From Devosia sp. (lineage in GTDB: Bacteria; Pseudomonadota; Alphaproteobacteria; Rhizobiales; Devosiaceae), in contig JAEUMC010000337.1 in assembly GCA_016793415.1 (NCBI GenBank), positions 1-11,184 of the forward strand: 11,184 bases of DNA. Reading direction: 5' to 3'. The position numbers and the translations under genes are program-made. Under the pieces are notes generated by a model. It worked only from the letters and a program-made list of their open reading frames with translations. It searched no databases and was not told the origin of the DNA. This document shows positions 4,963-11,184 of the stretch, piece by piece. Positions within the stretch are counted from its first letter, which is position 1. Every line of letters begins with the position of its first letter.

Positions 4963-7429
4963 ACGCGCGCGTACTACGTCCAGCCTTTGATGATGCAGGC
5001 AGAGGGCGAGCTGACTCGTTAATCTCCGCCCACGGATCGCCGGACGTAGTTAATAATCCCGGAAGCGTAGAGTAGTTCAAATCCACCGGAGCGTCGATGC
5101 TTTCGAGGTCGCGCCAGTCGAGCGGCGTCGAGGCCGGCATATTGGTGCGCGCCCGAAGCGAGTACGGCGAGACTGCGGTCGCGCTGCGCGCATTGCGATG
5201 AATGTCGATGAGAATCCGGCGTTTGCGGTTCTGCGCCCCGATGGTGGTGACGAACGTGTCGGGCGCGGTCTTCGCCATCGTCGCCGCCATCTCGCCGGTC
5301 ACTGCGTGCACCTGCTTCCAGTTCTGCTTCGGCTCGATCGGCACCACCAGGTGCAGCCCCTTGCCGCCCGAAGTCTTGACGAACGGCACCAGCCCGAAGG
5401 CTTCGAGCTCGCCACGCAGGTGTATCGCTGCTTCCACCACTTCGCGGAACTCGATCCCCTCGCCCGGGTCGAGGTCGAAGGTCACGCGGTCGGGTTTTTC
5501 GAGATGCGAGAGGTGACTGCCCCAGGCGTGGAACTCCACCACGCCGAACTGCGCCAGCGCCAGGTAACCCTTGGCATCCTCGATGGTGAGATAGGTCTTG
5601 TCCTCCTCGTCGGAATTCTGCGTCTCGAACACGTTGATGCTCTTCGGCATGCCCTTGAACGCATGCCGCTGGAAGAAGCAGTCCTTCGACAACCCGGTCG
5701 GGCAGCGGAACAGCGACACCGGCCGGTTGAACAGATGCGGCAGCATGAAATCGCCCACCGCCGCATAATAGACCGCGATATCGAGCTTGGTCGGGCCGCT
5801 CTTGCCGAACAGCCGCCGCTCCGGGTTGGTGATCGAGATCGAGGCGAGATCCGCATCGGTGATCAGCCGCTGCCGCGGCGCCGCCGAGGCGGTCAGCTCG
5901 GTCTCGATCAGGCCCTTGAACACCGAGTGCCGCAAGAGGTTATCCGAGGTCCGGTTGGCATAGTGCACCTTGCAGCGCAACACCGGCTGCACCCAGATGA
6001 TGTCCTTGGGCGCCCCTTCCAGCTTCAGCGCCGGATCCTGTAGCGGCTCGAGCCGGTGCAGCAATTGCGTCAGCATCGCTGCGTCGAACCCGGTGCCGCA
6101 TTTGCCGCGATACTCGAGCTCTCCATCGACGAACTCGGCCAGCGCCAGCGAGGCCAGCCCTTCGGCCGCCGCCGAAACGGTATAACCTGCTATGACGAAG
6201 TCGCCTGATGGTTTGGCCTTCACCTTCACCCAGGTCGAGGTCCGCCCAGACTGGTAGGTCGCATTGGTGCGCTTCGAGACGATGCCCTCGAGCCCCAGCG
6301 CCGAAGCCTGCTCGTAGAGCGCCTCGCCGTCGCCCTCGACATGGTCGCTGAGCTGGATCGCCGAACGGCCGGAAACGTGTCCGCCCAGCATCTGCGACAA
6401 GAGTCGCTTCCGGTCGGTAAGTTCGGCCCCACGCAGATCGTAGCCGTCGAGATAGAGCAGGTCGAAAGCATAAAAATGCAGCTTGCTGCCGGCTCCCTCG
6501 GCCAGCGCATCCTGCAGTGCCGAAAAGCGCGAGATGCCCTTTTCGTCCAGCACCACGATCTCGCCGTCGATGATCGCCTGCTTCACCGGGAGCTTCGCGA
6601 ACTCCTTGGGCAGGTCGCCATAGCGCTTGGTCCAGTCGATGCCGCTGCGGGTGATCAGCTTCACCTTGCCGTCGATCACATGGGCGATGGTGCGGTAGCC
6701 ATCGAACTTGATCTCGTGCAGCCAGTGACTGGCCTTGGTCTCCTGCGGCGGCTCAGTCGCCGAGGCCGCGAGCTGCGGCTCCACCTGCTCCGGCGGCGGC
6801 GCCTTCACCGCGCCGTCGACACTGGAGGCCTTGATCGCCCTGACCGGTTTCGGCTTCGCCGCCTCAAGCAGCTCTTCCGTAGTCAGCCCCGATTTCACGC
6901 TTTCCGGCCGTTCGGCAAGGATGTCGGTTTCCGTATCGACTGCCGGATCGTGCTCCTTGAACAGCAGCCAGTTTTCCTTGTCGTTGTCGCCGGGCCGCCC
7001 CTTGAGCTTGGTCAGCATCCAGCCGCCCTTCAGCTTTTCGCCCCACAGCCGGAACTTGAAGCCGCCCTTTTTGAGCCCGGCGTCGACATCCTCCATCGGC
7101 GCCCAGTCGCCGGTATCCCAGACGATCATCGGCCCGCCGCCATATTCGCCTTCCGGGATCACCCCCTCGAAGTCGATATATTCGATCGGATGGTCCTCGG
7201 TATGCACCGCCAGCCGCTTGTCAGCCGGGTTGAGCGAAGGGCCGCGCGGCACCGCCCAGCTCAGCAGCACCCCGCCATGCTCGAGCCGCAGGTCATAGTG
7301 ATCGGCGGTGGCCGAGTGCTTGTGCACCACGAAGCGCGTGCTGCCGGACGCGACCGCGCCGCCAGCGGGCTCCGTGGTTTTGGAGAAGTCGCGTTTCCCG
7401 CGATACTTGCTGAGCTTGGTTTCGGCCAT
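4961..7429 (-). CDS. ligD: LigD, ATP-dependent DNA ligase D with phosphoesterase, ligase and polymerase domains
   Basis: Central enzyme of bacterial non-homologous end joining: it trims 3' ends, fills gaps and seals breaks held by Ku. The 822 residues have three domains in the order PE-LIG-POL. The 3'-phosphoesterase (about 30-165) has HKHSATADHYDLRLE with H38, H44 and D46, plus EDHP at 78-81. The adenylating ligase (about 233-510) has the nucleotidyl-transfer lysine K241 in EIKFDGYR, DGEIVVLD at 288-295, FYAFDLLYLDG at 319-329, EGIVSKR at 381-387 and WVKVK at 400-404. The polymerase/primase (about 535-800) has FDLDPGEG with D652 and D654, TSGGKGLHL at 686-694 and a third acid, D742, in DIHRNAR. 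Nothing appears truncated. A proline/alanine-rich linker (about 190-230) joins PE and LIG. The ATG at 7429 has no obvious ribosome site. It leads the run ligD-ku-DUF1493. Confidence 0.97.
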   Translation of the reverse strand: MAETKLSKYRGKRDFSKTTEPAGGAVASGSTRFVVHKHSATADHYDLRLEHGGVLLSWAVPRGPSLNPADKRLAVHTEDHPIEYIDFEGVIPEGEYGGGPMIVWDTGDWAPMEDVDAGLKKGGFKFRLWGEKLKGGWMLTKLKGRPGDNDKENWLLFKEHDPAVDTETDILAERPESVKSGLTTEELLEAAKPKPVRAIKASSVDGAVKAPPPEQVEPQLAASATEPPQETKASHWLHEIKFDGYRTIAHVIDGKVKLITRSGIDWTKRYGDLPKEFAKLPVKQAIIDGEIVVLDEKGISRFSALQDALAEGAGSKLHFYAFDLLYLDGYDLRGAELTDRKRLLSQMLGGHVSGRSAIQLSDHVEGDGEALYEQASALGLEGIVSKRTNATYQSGRTSTWVKVKAKPSGDFVIAGYTVSAAAEGLASLALAEFVDGELEYRGKCGTGFDAAMLTQLLHRLEPLQDPALKLEGAPKDIIWVQPVLRCKVHYANRTSDNLLRHSVFKGLIETELTASAAPRQRLITDADLASISITNPERRLFGKSGPTKLDIAVYYAAVGDFMLPHLFNRPVSLFRCPTGLSKDCFFQRHAFKGMPKSINVFETQNSDEEDKTYLTIEDAKGYLALAQFGVVEFHAWGSHLSHLEKPDRVTFDLDPGEGIEFREVVEAAIHLRGELEAFGLVPFVKTSGGKGLHLVVPIEPKQNWKQVHAVTGEMAATMAKTAPDTFVTTIGAQNRKRRILIDIHRNARSATAVSPYSLRARTNMPASTPLDWRDLESIDAPVDLNYSTLPGLLTTSGDPWAEINESARPLPASSKAGRSTRA

Positions 7430-7484
7430 GGCGCGACGCTAGAGCATTTCGCGATGGAGTTGCAGTGGTTTGGCGACTGCTGTG
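7430..7484. other. upstream region of ligD, no clear promoter
   Basis: The 55 bases between the ATG of ligD and the palindromic element hold no convincing -35/-10 pair, no Shine-Dalgarno and no recognisable operator on the minus strand. If ligD has its own promoter it must lie here or within the palindromic element. Confidence 0.4.
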
Positions 7485-7586
7485 AGCTCCCCTCCCCCTT
7501 GAGGGGAGGGGTTGGGGGTGGGGGGCCCTCGGTGCTCCCCGCCCCACCCCCTCCCTCAATCCCTCCCCTCAAGGGGGAGGGAGGCT
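7485..7586. repeat. intergenic inverted pair of palindromic units (BIME/REP-like), inward facing
   Basis: Two copies of the unit also seen at 1035-1166 lie at 7485-7524 (forward) and 7541-7586 (reversed), separated by about 16 bases. Each has a palindromic core (CCTCCCCCTTGAGGGGAGG, 7491-7509, and its reverse complement at 7562-7580) and a G-rich flank. Here the cores are outermost and the G-rich flanks face each other, the opposite of the 1035-1166 element. The pair lies between the end of the LacI-type gene and ligD, where it could form a large hairpin at the end of the sugar-operon mRNA. No T-run accompanies it. Confidence 0.8.
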
Positions 7587-7605
7587 ATCGCTTCACCTCC
7601 GAGGT

Positions 7606-8619
7606 TCAGCTCCCACCCTCCACTTGCCGCGCCGATTGCCGGAAGATCAGTTCGGGTTTCAGCTGCGTGCTGCGCGGCAGTGGCACGCCGCGATCGAGGT
7701 GGTTGATCGCGGCTTCCGCCGCCTGGGCGCCGAGATCGGCGATCGGCTGGCGCACGGTGGTCAGCGGCGGGAAGAAATGCGCCGCCGACTCGATATCGTC
7801 ATAGCCGACCACCGAGATCTCGCCGGGAATCTCGACCCCGGCGTCGTGCAACCCGTGCAGCAGGCCGATCGCCATGATGTCGCTGAGCGCAAAGATCACG
7901 TCGGGCCGCGGGCCCGGCCGCATCAGGATCTGCCGCGCCGCCGCCAGCCCGCCATCCATGGTGAGGTCGGTGCGCACCAGCCAGTCGCCCGCGAGCCCGA
8001 TGCCATGCGCTGCGAGCCCCGCTGTCAGTCCGGCAAGGCGGTCGGCCATGCGCGGATGGCTCTCAGGCCCCGAGACGCAGACGATGCGCTGGAAACCGGC
8101 CCGGGCGAGATAGTCGCCGACCAGTCTGCCGCCCTCGACCGAGTCGTCGGAGAATACCGAGGCCACTGTGTCGGCCGGTGCGTCGATCGCCACCACCGGA
8201 ACGCGCTTGATCTGCCCCAGCCGGCGGAAGAATTCCGGGCTGGCATTGGTGGTCATCACCACCATGGCGTCGACCCGCTTGGTGAACAGCGTCCGCATAT
8301 AGGCGACGAGGTTGGTCGCCACGTCGTCGGTGTTGCAGATCATCAGCGTATAGCCGTGCTTGAAGCAGGCCCGCTCCACCCCGCGGATCACCTCGCCGAA
8401 GAACGGGTTGGAGGTGGTGGTGACGATCATCCCGATAGTGCGGGTGCGGCTCGACTGCAGGGCCCGCGCCACGTCCGAGGGGAAATAGCCGAGATCGGCG
8501 ATCGCAGCATTGACCCGGCGGGCGGCATCCTCGCTCACCGGGCGGGTCTTGTTGATCACATGGGAGACGGTCGTGAACGAGACGTTCGCGCGCTTGGCAA
8601 CGTCCTTGATGGTGACCAT
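7606..8619 (-). CDS. LacI-family transcriptional regulator, RbsR/PurR-like
   Basis: Sugar-responsive repressor of the adjoining ABC transporter operon. The 337 residues begin with a LacI helix-turn-helix at 3-22 (TIKDVAKRANVSFTTVSHVI), followed by NKTRPVSE and the hinge helix SDVARALQS at 48-56, which inserts in the operator minor groove. The remaining part is a periplasmic-binding-protein-like effector domain. NPFFGEVIRGVERACFKHGY at 71-90, the KRVDAMVVM strand and GYDDIE at 272-277 are strikingly close to E. coli RbsR. The ATG at 8619 is supported by GGGAG five bases upstream (8629-8625). It is the third gene of the operon, 24 bases after the permease; E. coli rbsR is likewise the last gene of its operon. 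The effector is most likely a sugar such as ribose, but this is inferred. No operator was found inside the window; it would lie before the operon, beyond the right edge. Confidence 0.93.
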   Translation of the reverse strand: MVTIKDVAKRANVSFTTVSHVINKTRPVSEDAARRVNAAIADLGYFPSDVARALQSSRTRTIGMIVTTTSNPFFGEVIRGVERACFKHGYTLMICNTDDVATNLVAYMRTLFTKRVDAMVVMTTNASPEFFRRLGQIKRVPVVAIDAPADTVASVFSDDSVEGGRLVGDYLARAGFQRIVCVSGPESHPRMADRLAGLTAGLAAHGIGLAGDWLVRTDLTMDGGLAAARQILMRPGPRPDVIFALSDIMAIGLLHGLHDAGVEIPGEISVVGYDDIESAAHFFPPLTTVRQPIADLGAQAAEAAINHLDRGVPLPRSTQLKPELIFRQSARQVEGGS

Positions 8620-8624
8620 TGCGG

Positions 8625-8629
8625 CTCCC
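8625..8629 (-). promoter_or_regulatory. ribosome binding site of the LacI-type gene
   Basis: GGGAG on the minus strand lies five bases before the ATG at 8619 and supports that start. It sits in the 24-base gap after the permease stop. Confidence 0.6.
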
Positions 8630-8643
8630 GCTGACCTCTCCCG

Positions 8644-9660
8644 CTAACTGCGCGACCTCGACTTGAGCCAGCGGTCGAAGGCCACGGCGACGATCAGGAT
8701 CAGGCCGATGACGATGGACTGCGTGTAGGACGAGACATTGTTGAACTGCAAGCCGTTCTGCAGCACGCCGATCAGCGCCGCGCCCACCACCGTACCGCCG
8801 ACGCTGCCGATGCCGCCGAACAGCGAGGTGCCGCCGATCACCACCGCCGAGATCACCGTCAGCTCGTAGCCGATGCCGGCCACCGCCTCCGACGAGTTGA
8901 GCCGCGCCGAGAGGACGAAGGCCGCGAGCCCGGCAAAGAACCCGACGATGATGTAGACCGAGATCAGGATGCGATCGACGCGCAGGCCCGAGAGCCGCGC
9001 CGCTTCGGCATTGCCGCCCACCGCATAGACCGCCCGGCCATAGCGCGTGTAGCGCAGCACCAGGTGGCAGAGCAGCGCCGCCACCGCGAAGATGATCACC
9101 GGCACCGGCACCGGCCCGACCAGCCCGGTGCCGAACCAGCGCATCGAGGCGTCGAACCCCGAGATCGGCCCGCCATTCGAGAGCGTCAGGGTCAGCCCGC
9201 GAAAGATGGTGAGCCCGCCCAGCGTCACGACGAATGGCGGAACCTTCAATCGGGTGATCGCAAGCCCCTGCACGCCACCCGCTACTGAGCCGACGATCAC
9301 CGCGGCGAGCAGCGCCGCGAACCAGCCGAAGCCCTGCCCGCCGCCGGCGGAGAGCGACATCGAGTTGGCCGTGCCGCCTTTCGCCACCACTGCGGCGACC
9401 ATGCCGCAGAAGGCGAGGAGCGAGCCGACACTGAGGTCGATACCGGCAGTGAGGATCACGAAGGTCATCCCCAGCGCGATCAGCCCGGTGATCGAAATCT
9501 GCCTCAGGATGTTGAACACGTTGATCGGGTCGATGAAGCTGGGCTTCAGCGCCGTGAACACCACCACCAGCGCCAGCAGGAACAGCAGCGGTCCGAAGCG
9601 CTTGAGGATGCCGAACGTGTTCGGGCCCTTCTTTTCGGCGGGTTCGGTCGTCGTGGTCAT
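8644..9660 (-). CDS. sugar ABC transporter permease, CUT2 class (RbsC-like)
   Basis: Inner-membrane channel subunit of a ribose-type importer. The 338 residues have a short polar N-terminus (1-20) and then about eight to ten hydrophobic segments. The family signature GMTFVILTAGIDLSVGSLLA lies at 64-83. The cytoplasmic coupling loop that docks on the ATPase is seen as GGNAEAARLSG at 215-225, and GYELTVISAVVIGGTSLFGG at 264-283 matches the late RbsC motif. A glycine/serine-rich stretch at 95-112 between hydrophobic segments looks like a longer external loop than in E. coli RbsC. The ATG at 9660 overlaps the ATPase TGA (ATGA), so the two subunits are made in step. Xylose, galactose and autoinducer-2 permeases share these motifs; the RbsR-like neighbour tilts the guess towards ribose. 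Confidence 0.93.
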   Translation of the reverse strand: MTTTTEPAEKKGPNTFGILKRFGPLLFLLALVVVFTALKPSFIDPINVFNILRQISITGLIALGMTFVILTAGIDLSVGSLLAFCGMVAAVVAKGGTANSMSLSAGGGQGFGWFAALLAAVIVGSVAGGVQGLAITRLKVPPFVVTLGGLTIFRGLTLTLSNGGPISGFDASMRWFGTGLVGPVPVPVIIFAVAALLCHLVLRYTRYGRAVYAVGGNAEAARLSGLRVDRILISVYIIVGFFAGLAAFVLSARLNSSEAVAGIGYELTVISAVVIGGTSLFGGIGSVGGTVVGAALIGVLQNGLQFNNVSSYTQSIVIGLILIVAVAFDRWLKSRSRS

Positions 9661-11184
9661 GCTGTTTCCCCCTGCCGCTGGTCGAGCGCCATCAGCGCCA
9701 TCAGTTTTTCTTCGGTTGCCTCGACCGCCGGCATCTCACCGGTGATCCGGCCCTGCCGCATGGTGACGATCCGGTCGCTCACCGCCAGCACTTCGGGCAG
9801 CTCCGACGAAATCACCATCACCGCGATCCCCCGCGCCGCCAGCTGCACCAGGATCTGGTGCACTTCCGCCTTGGCTCCGACATCGACGCCGCGCGTCGGC
9901 TCGTCGACGATCAGTACTTTCGGGTCGCGTGCCAACCAGCGGGCGAGGATCACCTTCTGCTGGTTGCCGCCCGACAGCCCGTCGATGGTCTGCTCCGGCG
10001 ACGCCATGCGGATGGAAAGCGCCTTCTTGTACTCGCCCAGCGCCGCCCGCTCCTTGCCTTCGGCCATGATGCCGAGGCCACTGGAATAGGTCCTGAGCGC
10101 TGCCACCGAGAAATTCTGCAGGATCCCCAGCATGGCGAAGATCGCCTGGTGCTTGCGATCCTCCGGCACGAGGCCGATGCCCAGTTCGATCGCATCGGCC
10201 GGCGATGCCGGGGCAATGGCCTGCCCGTCGAGCGTCACCGTGCCGGCCGCGATCCGGTCGGCCCCGAAGATGGCGCGTGCCAGCTCGGTGCGGCCGGAGC
10301 CGACCAGCCCGGCGACGCCGAGGATTTCACCGGCCTTGAGGTCGATATCGACGCCATCGAGCACGATGGCATGCGGCGCTTCGGGGTCGCGCACGGTGCG
10401 CAAACCGCGCACGCTGAGCCGCACTGCGCCCGCGGCGTTGCGGTGCGTCGGCCGGGCATAGAGTTCCGAGGCCGCCCGCCCCACCATCTTCTCGATGATC
10501 TCGGGGATCGGGATTGGCTGGTCGGTACGGGTGAGATGGCCGGCGAGCCGCCCGTCGCGCAGCACCGTCATGCGGTCGCAGATGGCGGAGGCCTCCTCCA
10601 GCCGATGTGTCACGAACATGATGGCGACGCCCTCGGCGCGCAGCTGCGCCATGATCCTGAGCAACTGGCTGACCTCGGTCTCGGTCAGCGCCGAAGTCGG
10701 CTCATCCATGATGATCAGCCGGCTCTCGAGCGACAGGGCGCGCGCAATCTCCACCAGTTGCTGCTCGGCCACCGACAGCGCCGAGACCGGCGTATCCGGA
10801 TCGATCGTCAGCCCGACGCGGGCAATAATCCCGGTGGTCTCGCGCCGCATCCGCCGCCAGTCGATGATGCCGAAGGCGCCGAGCGGGGCGCGACCGATGA
10901 AGATGTTCTCGGCCACCGACAGCGTCGGGATCAGGCTCAGTTCCTGGTAGATGGTGACGATGCCGGCCCGCTTGGCCGCATCGGGGCTGTGCGGCCGATA
11001 GTCGGCGCCATCGAAGCTGATGCGCCCGCTGGTCGGCGGCTGCGCCCCGGAGAGGATTTTCAGGAGCGTCGATTTGCCCGCGCCATTCTCGCCGAGCAGC
11101 CCGAGGATTTCCCCGCGCCGCACCTCGAGTGACACGTCGTTCAGGGCAATGACGCCGGCAAAATGCTTGGAGACGCCGACCACT
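9657..11184 (-). CDS. sugar ABC transporter ATP-binding protein, CUT2 class (RbsA-like), 5' end outside the window
   Basis: Double ATPase that powers the ribose-type importer from the cytoplasmic face. The 508 visible residues lack only the first few; the frame is open through the right edge and the expected LRGVSKHFAGV-type opening is cut. The first nucleotide-binding domain has Walker A GENGAGKST (visible residues 31-39), Q-loop Q80, signature LSVAEQQ (136-142), Walker B LIIMDE (156-161) and H193. The second has the altered Walker A GSGRTE (295-300, arginine in place of lysine), normal for this class, signature LSGGNQQ (403-409) and Walker B LIVDEP (424-429). The stop overlaps the permease start by four bases. 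The periplasmic binding protein gene is not in view and would be expected beyond the edge. Confidence 0.95.
   Translation of the reverse strand, partial: VVGVSKHFAGVIALNDVSLEVRRGEILGLLGENGAGKSTLLKILSGAQPPTSGRISFDGADYRPHSPDAAKRAGIVTIYQELSLIPTLSVAENIFIGRAPLGAFGIIDWRRMRRETTGIIARVGLTIDPDTPVSALSVAEQQLVEIARALSLESRLIIMDEPTSALTETEVSQLLRIMAQLRAEGVAIMFVTHRLEEASAICDRMTVLRDGRLAGHLTRTDQPIPIPEIIEKMVGRAASELYARPTHRNAAGAVRLSVRGLRTVRDPEAPHAIVLDGVDIDLKAGEILGVAGLVGSGRTELARAIFGADRIAAGTVTLDGQAIAPASPADAIELGIGLVPEDRKHQAIFAMLGILQNFSVAALRTYSSGLGIMAEGKERAALGEYKKALSIRMASPEQTIDGLSGGNQQKVILARWLARDPKVLIVDEPTRGVDVGAKAEVHQILVQLAARGIAVMVISSELPEVLAVSDRIVTMRQGRITGEMPAVEATEEKLMALMALDQRQGETA

Noticed and set aside
7440..7484. Possible remnant of a Hyphomicrobiales repeat starting AGAGCATTTCGCGA next to ligD
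   Set aside because: The resemblance is from memory and no second copy or inverted partner is visible in the window.
7485..7586. Canonical Rho-independent terminator for the sugar operon
   Set aside because: The hairpin is large and GC-rich, but no T-run follows on the minus strand, so only a repeat or hairpin call is supported.
6341..7804. 487-codon open frame on the plus strand spanning ligD, the intergenic palindromes and the end of the LacI-type gene
   Set aside because: It crosses two unrelated genes and a repeat element and has no domain; a composition artefact.
9858..11132. 424-codon open frame on the plus strand opposite the sugar ABC ATPase
   Set aside because: Antisense shadow of a gene with all ABC motifs present.

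Overview
This window is high-GC DNA in which every convincing gene lies on the minus strand, so transcription runs from high to low coordinates. Gene content points to an alphaproteobacterium of the Hyphomicrobiales (rhizobia-like group, possibly Devosia or a relative). The pointers are a LigD/Ku end-joining pair, a TPR protein with a MerR-like N-terminal part, a TGA-N9-TCA iron-responsive motif before a siderophore-interacting protein, and intergenic palindromes of the CCTCCCC..GGGGAGG type. The placement is inferred from protein style and base composition, not from a database match.

Region 1 (7606-11184) is a sugar import operon. It holds a CUT2-class (ribose-type) ABC ATPase cut by the right edge, its permease, and a LacI/RbsR-type repressor. 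ATPase and permease share an ATGA overlap, and the repressor follows 24 bases later behind a GGGAG ribosome site. The periplasmic binding protein and any sugar-processing enzymes would lie beyond the right edge. The RbsR-like repressor makes ribose or a similar sugar the best guess.

Region 2 (1185-7429) is a closely packed run of six genes: ligD, ku, a small acyl-carrier-protein-like gene (DUF1493 type), a MerR-like/TPR protein, a small alpha/beta hydrolase, and an exonuclease III. LigD has all three domains in the order phosphoesterase-ligase-polymerase, with catalytic residues present, and Ku has a lysine/alanine tail. Together they form a complete bacterial non-homologous end-joining machine. 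The largest gap in the run is 38 bases (between the DUF1493 gene and the TPR gene), and the last three genes are joined by 1- and 4-base overlaps. The run may be one transcription unit, or two with a second promoter in the 38-base gap. The ACP-like protein lacks the serine that carries phosphopantetheine, and its role beside Ku/LigD is unknown.

Region 3 (1-958, with leader to about 1034) is a siderophore-interacting flavin reductase. It has its own upstream region containing a TGA-N9-TCA palindrome that matches the RirA iron-responsive operator.

Two intergenic spaces (about 1035-1166 and 7485-7586) each hold an inverted pair of a roughly 40-46 base palindromic, G-rich unit. The units point outward in one pair and inward in the other, as in BIME/REP-type elements, and each unit has G-quadruplex potential. 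A related hairpin is cut by the left edge. No tRNA, rRNA, CRISPR array, transposase or phage gene was seen.
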